From assembly GCF_008124615.1 (NCBI RefSeq), contig NZ_VNIB01000009.1, positions 1 to 64,000 on the forward strand: DNA of 64,000 nucleotides. Reading direction: 5' to 3'. Under the pieces are notes generated by a model. That model searched no databases. It saw nothing but the letters and a program-made list of their open reading frames with translations, and had not been told where the DNA came from. Made by a program: the position numbers and the translations under genes. Below are positions 33,638 through 49,734 of the stretch, piece by piece. The DNA is from Geothermobacter ehrlichii. GTDB lineage: Bacteria > Desulfobacterota > Desulfuromonadia > Desulfuromonadales > Geothermobacteraceae. The first letter of the stretch is position 1, and every line of letters starts with the position of its first letter.

Positions 33638-34147
33638 TCAGTCGACCTTCTTGAACGCGGCGATGGTGGCGCCGCAGACTTCGCAGGGTCCGTCAGGTTC
33701 GCCCTCGATGGTATTGCCGCAAACCTGACAGACGTAATAATCAACTTCGTCATTGCGCCCGAGATTGTCAAGGGCTTTCTGGTAGAGCCGGGCGTGGGCC
33801 TTTTCGACGGTGTTGGCATAGGTGAAGCTCTTCAGCGCCGAATCGTAGCCGGCGTTGGTCGCCTCGCGGATCATGTGCGGATACATTTCGGTGAACTCGG
33901 CCGTCTCGCCACGGATCGCCTCTTTCAGGTTGGCGGCTGTGTCACCGATGCCGCCGAGTACCCGCAAATGGGCCAGGGCATGAACGGTTTCGGCCTCGGC
34001 CGCGGCCCGAAAGAGCTTGGCGACCTGCGGATAGCCTTCGGCCTCGGCCTGACGGGCAAAGGCGAGATACTTGCGGTTGGCCTGGGATTCCCCGGCAAAG
34101 GCCTCCTTCAGGTCGGCCTCGGTCCTGCTCCCTTTCAGATCTGCCAT
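33638..34147 (-). CDS. Rubrerythrin
   Basis: A 169-aa peroxide-scavenging diiron protein. The ferritin-like four-helix bundle has the ligand motifs EAFAGESQANRKYLAFA, AEAETVHALAHL (ExxH), ETAEFTEMYPHMIREA and VEKAHARLY. The C-terminal rubredoxin domain has CQVCGNTI and CEVCGAT. Typical for strict anaerobes, it reduces hydrogen peroxide with electrons from rubredoxin or NADH. The ATG at 34147 follows AGGAGG; the upstream in-frame extension has no ribosome site. It is monocistronic. Confidence 0.97.
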   Translation of the reverse strand: MADLKGSRTEADLKEAFAGESQANRKYLAFARQAEAEGYPQVAKLFRAAAEAETVHALAHLRVLGGIGDTAANLKEAIRGETAEFTEMYPHMIREATNAGYDSALKSFTYANTVEKAHARLYQKALDNLGRNDEVDYYVCQVCGNTIEGEPDGPCEVCGATIAAFKKVD

Positions 34148-34373
34148 GATCTTGTTCCTCCTGTTTGAGTCCGCATCCATGATTCGGGTCCAACCCGCGC
34201 ACAGTTTAGCAGTCGGAGACGGCTTGTCAACCGGCAATCGGCCGCCCCGGGCGTAGCCGCCCGACCGGTGGATCACAGGGCAGACAACGGAGGAAGAATC
34301 TGCAAATGGTTCGTTTACGGGGAGCCGGCGAAACGTCCCGGCCACGGGAGGAAAGAGCCGGGAAGGGAAAAGG

Positions 34374-34790
34374 TCAACGGAAAAGGGTTTCCAGGTTGCC
34401 GCTGTCACCGGCGACCTGCTCGCTGCCGGGACGCAGAATGAATTCGTAGCTGTCCTTGAGCTTCTTGCTGAAGAGGGTGCCGATCAGCAGCGGACTGCCC
34501 AGGGGCAGAAGCAGGCTGGCGGTAACCCAGCCGGCCTGGGCCTCGCGATCGACTTCGTCGGAACGGATGGTGTAGCGAATCGGCTCGAACCCGTCCTTGA
34601 GCAGCACCACCTGCCGCTCGCGGCCGCCGTCGCAGCGGTAATCGAGAGTGCAGGGCGTGGTGCCGATCTCCCTGCCGTCGACGATCACCCGGGCTCCGGG
34701 GGGCACGGAAATGAACGCCGCCTGGTTGGCCGCGCAACCGGTCAGAAAACAGACCAGAAGCAGCAATGTCAATGCGCGCCGCAGGTACAT
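34374..34790 (-). CDS. PEGA-domain lipoprotein
   Basis: A 138-aa envelope lipoprotein. The signal peptide LTLLLLVCFLTGC carries a lipobox. The mature protein begins with a PEGA-type repeat, ISVPPGARVIVDGREIGTTP, which is usually involved in surface or cell-wall contacts. A later hydrophobic stretch, VTASLLLPLGSPLLIGTLF, could span the membrane. It is preceded by 264 bases (34791-35054) between it and the uvrA stop, in which I see no gene. Confidence 0.75.
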   Translation of the reverse strand: MYLRRALTLLLLVCFLTGCAANQAAFISVPPGARVIVDGREIGTTPCTLDYRCDGGRERQVVLLKDGFEPIRYTIRSDEVDREAQAGWVTASLLLPLGSPLLIGTLFSKKLKDSYEFILRPGSEQVAGDSGNLETLFR

Positions 34791-35054
34791 GGGACCGGAT
34801 CAGCCTTTCGGGTTCGCGGTTCAGCCTTGCCGTCAACCTTGAGCGCTGCATCAGACATGCCAACCCCGTCGACTGCCGGACCCAAAGGTCAAAAAAGACG
34901 GCCCGACTGAGACAAGCGGCTGAAATCGATGCGACATCGGCAAGGCGACAGGTGCCGGACGGATCATTTCCGGCGGGGCCGGGAAGCGACATCCGCCCCT
35001 CCGCAGGGGACGCATGGTGGAAAGACGTTGTGCAATAGCCACAGAGTGTCAGTT

Positions 35055-37892
<2,838 letters not shown>

Positions 37893-38130
37893 GAAAATCA
37901 GGCTCTAGGCTTGAGGCTCGATACGGAAGGTTAAAACCCGAAAAGGCCTGCTGTCACGTTGCTCGCTGCGCTCGCTTGAAACACCAAAGCCACCAATGGA
38001 CATGAAGAAAACCCACTTCAATTTTTTCGAGAATTGCCTCTCGGCTGAATCTGGGTTCTGGTCTTGTGGAAATTTCGATTCTCCTTCGCTATCTTCGTGC
38101 CATCGTGGCGGGTTTTGAATCTTCCTGTAT

Positions 38131-39132
38131 TCAGCTGTTACGAGTCATCTGCTCCGCCATGCGAATCGCCGCCAGCAGGCTGGCGGTGTTCGCCTTGCCC
38201 GTGCCGACCAGATCGTAGGCGGTGCCATGGTCGACCGAGGTACGGACGATCGGCAGGCCGAGAGTGACGTTGACCGCGTCCTCGAAATGCAGCAGCTTCA
38301 GCGGTATCAGCCCCTGGTCGTGATACATGCAGATCACCGCGTCGCAGTCGCCGCGGGCGGCGAAGTAGAAAAGGGTGTCGGGCGGAAAGGGACCGCGGGC
38401 GTCGATGCCGGCGGCCCGCGCCTCTTCCAGCGCCGGAACGATGATCCGCTTCTCCTCGTCGCCGAACAGGCCATCCTCGCCGGCGTGGGGATTGAGGGCG
38501 GCCACCGCCAGTCGGGGCCGCTCGAGGCCGAACTGCCGACGCAGGGAACGGTCGACGATCCGCAGGGTGGCGAGAATCTCCTCCCGGCTGAGCCGGGCGG
38601 GAACCTCGCGGTAGGCGAGGTGGGTGGTGACCAGGCAGACCTTCAGCCTGGCGCCGGCCAGCATCATCACCACCTTCTCGACGCCGCAGCGCTCGGCGAG
38701 CAGTTCGGTGTGACCGGGAAAGGGGATGCCGGCGGCCTGCATAGCCGCCTTGCTGATCGGGCAGGTGACCATGCCGGCGGCCTCGCCGCGCCTGCAGGCC
38801 GCCACCGCCCATTCGACGTAGGCGGCCATCGCCGCGCCGCAGGCGGCGTCCGGACACCCCGGAACCAGCCGGCCGGCATCCAGCCGGCTCAGAACGCGAA
38901 CCGGCAGCGAGCGGTCGGCCAGCCACAGCCGTCCCGTCCCGTCGTCTTCCGGTTCGAACCTGGCGGCGACGGCAAAAGGGGCCGAGGCCCGCGCCAGCAC
39001 GCCGGCATCGCCGGCCACCAGCAACCGGTCGGCAAAGGGGTCGAGCTCACCGGCCAGCAGGGCCTTGAGAATCAGCTCCGGACCGATCCCGGTCGGATCG
39101 CCCATAGTGAGAATCAGCGGTTTCATGCCCAT
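38131..39132 (-). CDS. pdxA: 4-hydroxythreonine-4-phosphate dehydrogenase PdxA
   Basis: A 333-aa NAD-dependent dehydrogenase of the DXP-dependent pyridoxal phosphate pathway. Seen are LTMGDPTGIGPELILKAL at the N-terminus, GHTELLAE, and metal-binding His residues in VTTHLAYREVP, ALNPHAGEDGLFG and MYHDQGLIPLK. The C-terminal DHGTAYDLVGTGKAN is also typical. Either ATG 39132 or ATG 39126 may be the start; GGA before the first is the only ribosome site. It follows the surA-like terminator, so it has its own promoter. Confidence 0.95.
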   Translation of the reverse strand: MGMKPLILTMGDPTGIGPELILKALLAGELDPFADRLLVAGDAGVLARASAPFAVAARFEPEDDGTGRLWLADRSLPVRVLSRLDAGRLVPGCPDAACGAAMAAYVEWAVAACRRGEAAGMVTCPISKAAMQAAGIPFPGHTELLAERCGVEKVVMMLAGARLKVCLVTTHLAYREVPARLSREEILATLRIVDRSLRRQFGLERPRLAVAALNPHAGEDGLFGDEEKRIIVPALEEARAAGIDARGPFPPDTLFYFAARGDCDAVICMYHDQGLIPLKLLHFEDAVNVTLGLPIVRTSVDHGTAYDLVGTGKANTASLLAAIRMAEQMTRNS

Positions 39133-39195
39133 TGTTTTCCAAAATGGTAAGCAATCACTATAGCCGAGGGGAGAAGGGGCGGGCAAGCAAAACGC

Positions 39196-39234
39196 AAAAG
39201 AGGCAGAAAGGGATCTCCCGACCCTCCCTGCCTC
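39196..39234 (-). terminator. Terminator after the mfd-parvulin operon
   Basis: On the minus strand GAGGCAG and CTGCCTC (39234-39228 with 39206-39200) enclose a 21-base region with further pairing (GGG/CCC) and are followed by TTTTGCGTTTTG. It lies just after the surA-like stop. Confidence 0.65.
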
Positions 39235-39267
39235 CTGCCAGCTCCCGACATCCGGCGCCTGACGGCC

Positions 39268-40218
39268 TCACAACCGGATATCGATATAGGCATCCTTCTT
39301 CATCGACTTGCTCCACTTCCTGAACTCGCGCTCGCGGGCCTCGTCGATCAGCTTCTGGCGGATCTCCGATTTGACCAGATCGAAATTGCGGATGTGTCCC
39401 GGTATCCGCTCGTCGACCCGGAAGATCATGAACCCCCTGGGCACCTTGAGCGGCCGGCTGTAATCGCCGACCTTCATCCCTTTCAGGGCCTCGACGATCT
39501 CCGGCGACAGTTCGCTCTCCTTGAAACGGCCCATGTCGCCGCCGATCGCCAGTCCCTGACGCGACAGATCCTCGACCACCGACTCCAGGCTCTCGCCTCC
39601 CCGCAACCGGGCCAGGGCCTTTTCGGCCAGCTCCCGGGCCTCGGCCTCCCGGCGGGCGTCAGCCTTCTCGGGCAGGGTGACGATCAGGTGGGAAAAGCGG
39701 ATATAGGGCGGCTCGCGAAACTCGTCAATATGGTCGCGGAAATACTCCCGGATGTCGCTGTCGGTCACGTCAACCTTGCTCTGCACCTGGCGGCCGAGCA
39801 GCTTCAGGCGCAGAATCTGCTTGCGCAGCTTCTCCCGGTAGCTCTCCATGGTCAGCCCCTGGGCCTTGAGCGCCCTGGTCAGCTGCTCGGTGGTCAGCTT
39901 GTTCTGCCGCTGCACATCCTGCACCGCCTCGTCGATCTCGGTCTCGGAAACGGTCAGGCCCAGCGCCTCGATCTGCTGCTGCAACAGGGTTTCCTCGATC
40001 AGCTTGTCGAGCAGGGTGCGGCGCAGGGTTTCGATCTGGTCGGCGTTCAGCTTTTCGCCCCGCGCCCGTTTCGCCAGCACCCTGGCCACCTCCTGCTCGA
40101 GCTGGTAGGTGGTGATGATGTCGTCGTTGACCACGGCCGCGATCTTGCTGACCAGCTCGGCGCGGGCCGGCAGGACGGAGACGAGCAGAAAAAAGAGCGA
40201 GAAGAGGAGTTTGTTCAT
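39268..40218 (-). CDS. surA: SurA-like periplasmic peptidyl-prolyl isomerase
   Basis: A 316-aa exported chaperone/isomerase. A signal peptide (LLFSLFFLLVSVLPARAE) precedes a SurA_N-type helical domain (AAVVNDDIITTYQLEQEVAR, TLRRTLLDKLIEETLLQQQ) and one parvulin domain at about 168-265 (SHLIVTLPEKAD, SLESVVEDLSRQGLAIGGDMG, KVPRGFMIFRVDERI). E. coli SurA has two parvulin domains; this has one. It should assist outer-membrane protein folding. It follows the lipoprotein parvulin by 24 bases in the mfd operon. Confidence 0.88.
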   Translation of the reverse strand: MNKLLFSLFFLLVSVLPARAELVSKIAAVVNDDIITTYQLEQEVARVLAKRARGEKLNADQIETLRRTLLDKLIEETLLQQQIEALGLTVSETEIDEAVQDVQRQNKLTTEQLTRALKAQGLTMESYREKLRKQILRLKLLGRQVQSKVDVTDSDIREYFRDHIDEFREPPYIRFSHLIVTLPEKADARREAEARELAEKALARLRGGESLESVVEDLSRQGLAIGGDMGRFKESELSPEIVEALKGMKVGDYSRPLKVPRGFMIFRVDERIPGHIRNFDLVKSEIRQKLIDEAREREFRKWSKSMKKDAYIDIRL

Positions 40219-40242
40219 CGCGTTGTTCCTCCCGTTCCGGCG

Positions 40243-41184
40243 TCAGCCGGATGCGGTTCGGTCGAGCTGCTGCAGGTCGATTTCGATGCGGGCCCGCCGC
40301 CGCAGCTCTTTGAGCCAGCTCTGAAAGGCGGTCTTTTCCGCCTGGCGCCGCAGGATTTTCCGAATCTCGTCGCGGGCCTCGTCCAGCGCGAGCCGCCTGG
40401 CCGGCCGCCTTTCCTCGACCAGAAAGATATGATAACCGTAAGGACTCTTCACCAGGTCGCTCAACCGGCCGACCGGCAGGCTGAAGACGGCCCGATCGAA
40501 TTCGGGCGGCATCTGGCCGCGGGGAAACCAGCCGAGATCCCCGCCCTGTTCGGCGTCGGGCGACAGTGAATGGGCCCGGGCCACCTCGGCGAAGGACTCA
40601 CCCTGCCGCAGCAGGCCGAGCAGACGCTCGCCTTCCTCCCTGCTGCCAACCACGATCTGCCGGGCCCGCGCCTGCTCCGGACGGTCGAATTCGTCGCGAT
40701 GGTCGCGGTAGTAGGCGGCGACCTCCTGGTCGCTGATGGCGATGCGCGATCGGACCTGCAGATCGATGACCTTTTCGATCAGCAGCTCGTCGGTCAGCTG
40801 CCGCTGCCACTCGTCGAGAGTCAGCCCCCGGCGCTCGAGCATCTGCTCGAACTCCCTGTCGGCATAGTCGCGCTCGATCTCCCGCCGGGCGCGGGTCAGC
40901 TCGCCGGCGGTGACCTGCAGATCGAGGCGGTCGGCCTCGGCAAGGATCAGTTCGCGATCGATAATCTGGGCCAGAAAGGACCGGCGCAAATCCCTGCGTT
41001 CATCCGGAGACAGCAGCCGGTCGGCAGGCAGGCTCCGGGCGAATTCCCGGTCGAACCGCTCGGCGGACAGCACCCGGTCGTTGACCCGCAGCAGGGGGCG
41101 GCTCTCCGGCGTCTCCCGCCGGCAGCCGACCAGACCCGCGACCAGGAGCAGAACCAGGACCAGGCAGCGTAATCCGCGCATCAT
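40243..41184 (-). CDS. Parvulin-type peptidyl-prolyl isomerase lipoprotein
   Basis: A 313-aa protein with a lipoprotein signal (LVLVLLLVAGLVGC). A SurA_N-like helical part has LLRVNDRVLSAERFDREFAR and LAQIIDRELILAEADRL. One parvulin domain follows, near residues 185-280 (ARQIVVGSREEGERLLGLLR, GGDLGWFPRGQMPPEFDRAV, SPYGYHIFLVEERR). Probably a membrane-anchored folding factor like PrsA. Start at the tandem ATG 41184; the mfd stop is only 11 bases before, so coupling is likely. Confidence 0.88.
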   Translation of the reverse strand: MMRGLRCLVLVLLLVAGLVGCRRETPESRPLLRVNDRVLSAERFDREFARSLPADRLLSPDERRDLRRSFLAQIIDRELILAEADRLDLQVTAGELTRARREIERDYADREFEQMLERRGLTLDEWQRQLTDELLIEKVIDLQVRSRIAISDQEVAAYYRDHRDEFDRPEQARARQIVVGSREEGERLLGLLRQGESFAEVARAHSLSPDAEQGGDLGWFPRGQMPPEFDRAVFSLPVGRLSDLVKSPYGYHIFLVEERRPARRLALDEARDEIRKILRRQAEKTAFQSWLKELRRRARIEIDLQQLDRTASG

Positions 41185-41195
41185 GACTGGGCAGA

Positions 41196-44693
<3,498 letters not shown>

Positions 44694-44778
44694 CCAGTCA
44701 GCATCCCGGCAGAAGACAGGGGCAGGTCGGCGGCTGCGCAGCGGTGCGGGCAGGTGAACACGAGGACGGTGGCGCGCC

Positions 44779-45696
44779 TCAATCCCGCGGCACCGCCAGC
44801 ATCCGGTCGAGGGCGGTCTTCGCCTTCTGCCGGATTTCGGCGTCGACGGTCACCACGGGCTGCATGGTCTGCAGCGCCCGCAGCACGTCCTCGAGGCTGG
44901 TCAGCTTCATGTTGGGACAGATCAGGGCCTTGCTCGGCAGGATGAATTCCTTGTCCGGATTCTCCTTGCGCAGCCGGTAGAGGATGCCCATTTCGGTGCC
45001 GACGATGAACTTGCGCGCCTCGCTCGAACGGGCGAAGGCGTACATGCCGCTGGTCGAACAGATGTGATCGGCCAGCGCGAGCACCTCCGGCGTGCATTCC
45101 GGATGGGCCATAAAGAGGGCATCGGGATGCTCGGCGCGGGCCCGCTCGATGTCGGCGACGGTCAGTCGGTCGTGGGTCGGGCAGTAGCCCTCCCAGCAGA
45201 TGCACTCCTTCTCCGGCACGTGCCGGGCGATGTAGCGGCCGAGATTGCGGTCGGGCACCAGCAGCAGCTTCTTGGCGTCGAGGGAGCGGGCGACATTGAC
45301 GGCGTTGGAGGAGGTGCAGCAGATGTCGCTTTCGGCCTTGACCGCGGCGCTGGAGTTGACGTAGGTGACCACGGTGGCGTCGGGATGCTGCGCCTTCAGT
45401 TCGCGCAGTCCTTCGGCGGTGACCATGTCGGCCATGGGGCAACCGGCGTCGAGCCGCGGCAGCAGCACCGTCTTGTCGGGCGCCAGGATGGCGGCGCTTT
45501 CCGCCATGAAATGAACGCCGCAAAAGACGATCACGTCCTTGTCGGTACGGGCGGCCTCCATCGACAGACCGAGGGAATCCCCCGTGATATCGGCGATTTC
45601 CTGAATTTCGTCGCGCTGGTAGTTGTGCGCCAGCAGCAGGGCGTTACGCTCGACGCAGAGGCGACGGATTTCCTGTTGTAATTCGCTCGTATTCAT
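44779..45696 (-). CDS. nadA: Quinolinate synthase NadA
   Basis: A 305-aa [4Fe-4S] enzyme condensing iminoaspartate with dihydroxyacetone phosphate to quinolinate for NAD synthesis. Cluster cysteines are in [25 protein letters not shown] or [14 protein letters not shown], and [35 protein letters not shown] is the substrate-binding N-terminus. The ATG at 45696 has AAGGA upstream; the in-frame extension was rejected. It is divergent from tatB. Confidence 0.96.
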   Translation of the reverse strand: MNTSELQQEIRRLCVERNALLLAHNYQRDEIQEIADITGDSLGLSMEAARTDKDVIVFCGVHFMAESAAILAPDKTVLLPRLDAGCPMADMVTAEGLRELKAQHPDATVVTYVNSSAAVKAESDICCTSSNAVNVARSLDAKKLLLVPDRNLGRYIARHVPEKECICWEGYCPTHDRLTVADIERARAEHPDALFMAHPECTPEVLALADHICSTSGMYAFARSSEARKFIVGTEMGILYRLRKENPDKEFILPSKALICPNMKLTSLEDVLRALQTMQPVVTVDAEIRQKAKTALDRMLAVPRD

Positions 45697-45837
45697 GACT
45701 GTCCTTCCGTAAACGGTCGTGGCCCGCAAGTCTAGAAGAAAAACCCTGATATGTCAAACCGTTAACAGCCATTCACCCGCTTGACTTGCCCCCTGATTGC
45801 GGCTATTCTCAACCGACTTCAGACGGAAGGGTTCTTC

Positions 45838-46233
45838 ATGTTCGGCATCGGTTTTCCCGAGCTTCTGCTCATCCTCGCCATCGCCCTGATGGTCATCGGC
45901 CCGCGCAAACTGCCCGATATCGCCCGGGCGCTGGGACGGGCGATGGCGGAATTCAAACGGGCCACCGACGAGTTCAAGCAGACTCTCGAGGAAGAGACCC
46001 GCACCCGCGAGATACGCGAGCAGATCCTTGGCGGCGGCAGTCTGAAGCCGCCGGGCAGCGATCCGGCGGAAGATTTCGATCCCTACGCCCCCGCCACGCC
46101 GCCGCAGGCTGGCGAAACCTCAGGGGACACCGCGACCGGGAAGGGCCCGGCGAGCGAAAATGGCGGCGACGGGCGGGAAGAGGACGCCGAAAAGGAGGAT
46201 TCCGCGACCGGGGAGGAAAGCGACCGTGCATGA
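45838..46233 (+). CDS. tatB: Twin-arginine translocase subunit TatB
   Basis: A 131-aa TatA/B-type protein. One N-terminal membrane helix ([20 protein letters not shown]) with the conserved Glu is followed by the GPRKLP hinge and an amphipathic helix ([19 protein letters not shown]). The tail is long and acidic/Pro-rich and likely disordered. TatB rather than TatA is suggested by the FGIGFPEL start and the longer tail, but single TatA/B proteins exist. GGAAGGG precedes the ATG. It overlaps tatC by 8 bases. The HIRAN protein in this window would be a substrate of the system. Confidence 0.88.
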   Translation: MFGIGFPELLLILAIALMVIGPRKLPDIARALGRAMAEFKRATDEFKQTLEEETRTREIREQILGGGSLKPPGSDPAEDFDPYAPATPPQAGETSGDTATGKGPASENGGDGREEDAEKEDSATGEESDRA

Positions 46234-47002
46234 CGAGCAGCTTCCCCTGATGGCCCACCTGGAGGAGCTGCGCAAGCGGCTGGTCATAGCCGCCAGCTCC
46301 TGGTTTGTCGCCTTTCTCGGTTGCTACGCCTTCGCCGAAAAGCTCTTCAACTACATCGCGGCCCCGGTGAAGGCGGCCCTGCCCGAGGGGAGCTCACTGG
46401 TCTTCATCAACGCCACCGAGCCCTTCTTCACCTACATGAAGATCGGCGCCCTGGCCGGATTCCTGGTCGCACTGCCGATCATCTTCTGGCAGCTCTGGGC
46501 CTTCATCGCCCCCGGCCTCTACACCCACGAAAAACGCTACCTGATCCCCTTCGTGCTGGCGAGCTGTCTCTGTTTCGGCGTCGGCACCTATTTCGGCTTC
46601 TTTTTCGTCTTTCCGCAGATCTTCACCTTTCTCATCAGTTTCGGTCTCGACGGCAGCCTCGCTCCCATGCTCTCCATGGGCGGCTATCTCACCTTCGCCA
46701 CCAAGCTGCTCTTCGCCTTCGGCATGGTCTTCGAGCTGCCGATCATCATCTTCTTTCTCGCCCGCATCGGCGTCGTCGACTACAAGTGGCTGGCGGCCAA
46801 GCGCAAGTACGCCCTGGTGATCGGCTTCGTCATCGGCGCCATCCTCACCCCGCCGGACGTCTTTTCGCAGACCGCGCTGGCGCTGCCGTTCGTTCTGCTC
46901 TACGAAATCGGCATCTGGGTGGCCCGCTTCTTCGGCAAGAAGAAAGCGGCCGACGAACCGGACGAAGAAGATGAGAAGCCAGAGGAGGGCGGGGCGGCCT
47001 GA
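46226..47002 (+). CDS. tatC: Twin-arginine translocase subunit TatC
   Basis: A 258-aa receptor of the Tat pathway with six membrane helices. It starts at the GTG at 46226 ([19 protein letters not shown]), with GGGGAGGAAAG 9 bases before, which is the family N-terminus. Other landmarks are [31 protein letters not shown]-like TM4, and [17 protein letters not shown] near TM5-6. A charged tail ([15 protein letters not shown]) ends the chain. It is followed by a strong terminator. Confidence 0.96.
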   Translation: MHDEQLPLMAHLEELRKRLVIAASSWFVAFLGCYAFAEKLFNYIAAPVKAALPEGSSLVFINATEPFFTYMKIGALAGFLVALPIIFWQLWAFIAPGLYTHEKRYLIPFVLASCLCFGVGTYFGFFFVFPQIFTFLISFGLDGSLAPMLSMGGYLTFATKLLFAFGMVFELPIIIFFLARIGVVDYKWLAAKRKYALVIGFVIGAILTPPDVFSQTALALPFVLLYEIGIWVARFFGKKKAADEPDEEDEKPEEGGAA

Positions 47003-47059
47003 GCGCCCGGCGCGCCCCCCAGCGGAACCGACTTCCGCCGGAGTGAACCGAACTACACA

Positions 47060-47092
47060 CAACGGCCGTTTCCGAAAGGGAAACGGCCGTTG
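47060..47092. terminator. Bidirectional terminator between tatC and the adenosyltransferase gene
   Basis: A 14-bp perfect stem, CAACGGCCGTTTCC with its complement, and loop GAAAG, followed on the plus strand by TGCCGTTTTG. It lies 58 bases after tatC and 54 bases from the convergent gene. Confidence 0.85.
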
Positions 47093-47145
47093 CCGTTTTG
47101 CGGTCACGCGGCACTGTCTTCACCTTTGCGCAGGTCGACTGGCCT

Positions 47146-47721
47146 TCAGCGATTGCCGCCCGGCGTCCACAGCCGGTCGCTCCGGCCGCCGTCGTTGGCC
47201 AGGCGGGCCCAGACGAAACAGAGGTCGGACAGGCGGTTGAGATAAACGAGCGCCTGGGGATTGACCCTGTCGGCCCCTTCTTCCTCGACCAGCCGCCAGG
47301 CCAGCCGTTCGATGCGGCGGGCGGTGGCGCGGGCCAGGTGCAGCAGCGCCCCCGCCCGGGTGCCGCCGGGCAGAACAAAACTCTCCAGGGGCTCGAGCAG
47401 TCCGGTCACCCGCTCGATTTCCGCCTCGAGACGTCGTACCTGATTTTCGCCAATCCGCAGCGCCCTCTCTTCGTAAGGTCCGCCCGGCGGCATGGCGAAA
47501 TCGGCGCCGAGATCGAACAGGTCGTTCTGGACCCGTTCCAGCTCCGGGCCGACGCCCGCCGGCAGTGCTTCGAGCAACACCACGCCGATCAGGCTGTTCA
47601 GTTCGTCGACGCCGCCGTAGGCCTCGACGCGGACGGCGTGCTTCGCCACCCGCGTCCCGTCGGCCAGACTGGTCTGCCCCCTGTCGCCGCCGCCGGTAGT
47701 GATGCGATCGAGCTTGACCAT
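47146..47721 (-). CDS. PduO-type cob(I)alamin adenosyltransferase
   Basis: A 191-aa ATP:corrinoid adenosyltransferase producing adenosylcobalamin. The N-terminal ATP-binding motif reads ITTGGGDRGQTSLADGTRV. VEAYGGVDELNSLIGV, FVLPGGTRAGALLHLARATA (with the conserved ARR-type end ARRIERLAW) and YLNRLSDLCFVWAR are typical. It is monocistronic, divergent from the ABC exporter and convergent with tatC. Confidence 0.95.
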   Translation of the reverse strand: MVKLDRITTGGGDRGQTSLADGTRVAKHAVRVEAYGGVDELNSLIGVVLLEALPAGVGPELERVQNDLFDLGADFAMPPGGPYEERALRIGENQVRRLEAEIERVTGLLEPLESFVLPGGTRAGALLHLARATARRIERLAWRLVEEEGADRVNPQALVYLNRLSDLCFVWARLANDGGRSDRLWTPGGNR

Positions 47722-47828
47722 GGCAATCCTCCCTGGAAGCCAGAAGTCCGTATCCGGAAGATTTTCTCCTGGCCCCTGTCTTCTGACTCCTCTTTTAAAT
47801 TCTTTCGCTTGCGCCTATTATACCCGTC

Positions 47829-48785
47829 ATGAGCGCAATCTCCGCAAATCAAAACTTCCCCGCCCTTCAGGTGAGCGGGCTGCGCAAGCGTTTCGACGGC
47901 CCGGAAGTGGTCAAAGGGGTTTCCTTCGACATCCGAGCCGGCGAAATCTTCGGCCTGCTGGGCCCAAACGGCGCCGGCAAGAGCACCACCATCAACATGA
48001 TTGTCGGCGTCACCCGCATCGGCGGCGGCCGGGTGGCGATCTTCGGCTTCGACAACGTGCGCGATTACCGGATCACCCGCCGGTTGACCGGGGTGATGCA
48101 CCAGGAAGTGGTCATCGACAACTTCTTCACCATCGATCGCGCCCTGCGCATCCATTCCGGCTATTTCGGCGTCGACGACGACCCGGCCTGGCGCAACATG
48201 CTCATCGACCGCCTCGGCCTGCGGCCACACCTCGACAAGGTGATGATCAAGCTCTCCGGCGGCCTGAAACGGCGCTTCATGGTCGCCAAGGCACTGATTC
48301 ACAAGCCGAAACTGCTGATTCTCGACGAACCGACCGCCGGCGTCGATGTCGAACTGCGCCATTCGCTGTGGGAGTTCGTCCGCGAGATCAACGCCAGCGG
48401 CACCAGCATTCTGCTGACCACCCACTACCTGGAAGAGGCGGAGCAGATGTGCGAACGGGTGGCGATAATGAACCACGGCGAGATCCTGGCCCTGGAACGG
48501 ACCAGCGACCTGGTCCGGCGCTGGGGCCATCGGGAGCTGACCATCGAGCTGGAAAATCCGCTGGCACAGCTGCCACCGCAGCTGGTCGCCCTCAAGGCGC
48601 GGCTGGACGACGACGGACGCCACCTGCGCCTGCCGGTGCCGGCCGAAACCACCACCGGTGAGCTGGTCGGCCGCCTGCACCAGCTAGGCCTGAAGATTCG
48701 GGAGCTGGAAACGCGGCAGCCGCGGCTGGAAGAGGTCTTCATCGAACTGACGGGACTGAAGAACGGCGGGGGAGGGCAGACATGA
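47829..48785 (+). CDS. ABC-2-type exporter, ATP-binding subunit
   Basis: A 318-aa ATPase. It has Walker A LLGPNGAGKSTTINMIVGV, the signature LSGGLKRRFMVAKAL, Walker B LLILDEPTAGVDVELR and the H-loop LLTTHYLEEAEQM. The C-terminal 80 residues resemble the regulatory tail of polysaccharide, drug and Nod-type exporters. A -10-like TATTAT at 47816-47821 lies only 7 bases before the ATG and no ribosome site is seen, so the mRNA may be leaderless. The 4-base overlap with the permease shows coupling. Confidence 0.93.
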   Translation: MSAISANQNFPALQVSGLRKRFDGPEVVKGVSFDIRAGEIFGLLGPNGAGKSTTINMIVGVTRIGGGRVAIFGFDNVRDYRITRRLTGVMHQEVVIDNFFTIDRALRIHSGYFGVDDDPAWRNMLIDRLGLRPHLDKVMIKLSGGLKRRFMVAKALIHKPKLLILDEPTAGVDVELRHSLWEFVREINASGTSILLTTHYLEEAEQMCERVAIMNHGEILALERTSDLVRRWGHRELTIELENPLAQLPPQLVALKARLDDDGRHLRLPVPAETTTGELVGRLHQLGLKIRELETRQPRLEEVFIELTGLKNGGGGQT

Positions 48786-49573
48786 AACTGGAACACGCCG
48801 GACGCCGCTACAACCGCTGGCAGCCCTTTTTCACCCTGACCCGGAAGGAGATCCTCCGTTTTCTGCGGGTTTCTACCCAGACCCTGCTGGCGCCCATTGT
48901 CTCGGCCTCGCTCTACCTGTTTGTCTTCGGCGCCACCCTGGGTGAGCGGATCAGCGTGCTGGAGGGCTTCTCCTACGCGCAGTTCGTCATTCCCGGCCTG
49001 ATTCTGATGGGGGTGATCAACAACGCCTTCGCCAACACCAGCTCCAGCCTCTTCATGTCACGCTACCTGGGCAACATCGTCGACCTGCTGGTAACGCCGA
49101 TCACTCCGCCCCAGTTCATCTTCGCCTACACCCTGGCGGCCATGATCCGCGGCCTGGGGGTCGGCCTGGCGGTCTGGACGATCTCCCTCTTCTTCGCCCG
49201 GCTTCCCTGGGCCGATCCGCTGGCGGCACTGGCCATGGCGGCACTGGCCAGCTTTCTCTTCGCCCAGTTCGGCCTGCTGGCGGCCATCTTCGCCAACAGC
49301 TTCGACGCCCTGTCGATGTTCACCAACTTTCTCATCCTCCCCCTGATCTATCTGGGCGGCGTCTTCTATCCCCTCTCCATCCTGCCCGACTTCTGGGCCG
49401 GTATCTCCCGGCTCAATCCGCTCTTCTATCTGATCGACGGCTTCCGTCACGCCGTCCTCGGCGTCGGCGATCTGCCGCTGCACACCGCGTTCACCGTCGT
49501 CGGCGTCCAGACGCTGCTTCTTTTCGCCGTCACCGCGTTCCTGATCGGCAGGGGATATCGGCTGCGGAATTAG
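48782..49573 (+). CDS. ABC-2-type exporter, membrane subunit
   Basis: A 263-aa ABC-2 permease with about six helices. It contains ISVLEGFSYAQFVIPGLILM, SSLFMSRYLGNIVDLLVTPI and YLGGVFYPLSILPDFWAGI followed by NPLFYLIDGFRHAVLG, the signature of the NodJ/KpsM-like group. The substrate is not predictable; lipids, polysaccharides or drugs are all possible. It overlaps the ATPase gene by 4 bases. The region 49574-49734 behind it has no gene. Confidence 0.93.
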   Translation: MKLEHAGRRYNRWQPFFTLTRKEILRFLRVSTQTLLAPIVSASLYLFVFGATLGERISVLEGFSYAQFVIPGLILMGVINNAFANTSSSLFMSRYLGNIVDLLVTPITPPQFIFAYTLAAMIRGLGVGLAVWTISLFFARLPWADPLAALAMAALASFLFAQFGLLAAIFANSFDALSMFTNFLILPLIYLGGVFYPLSILPDFWAGISRLNPLFYLIDGFRHAVLGVGDLPLHTAFTVVGVQTLLLFAVTAFLIGRGYRLRN

Positions 49574-49734
49574 GAGCTGAAAACCCTCTACGAAGGCACG
49601 AAGGAAAGGAAGACATGGGGCGGGTGTAAAGAATTCCCATGGTACCTGTGGTTGCCGGACTTGCGTCTGTTTCCCAAATCTTATGTCATGGATTTTCTCT
49701 GTGTTCTTCGTATTCTCGTGGACCTTTGATCTCT

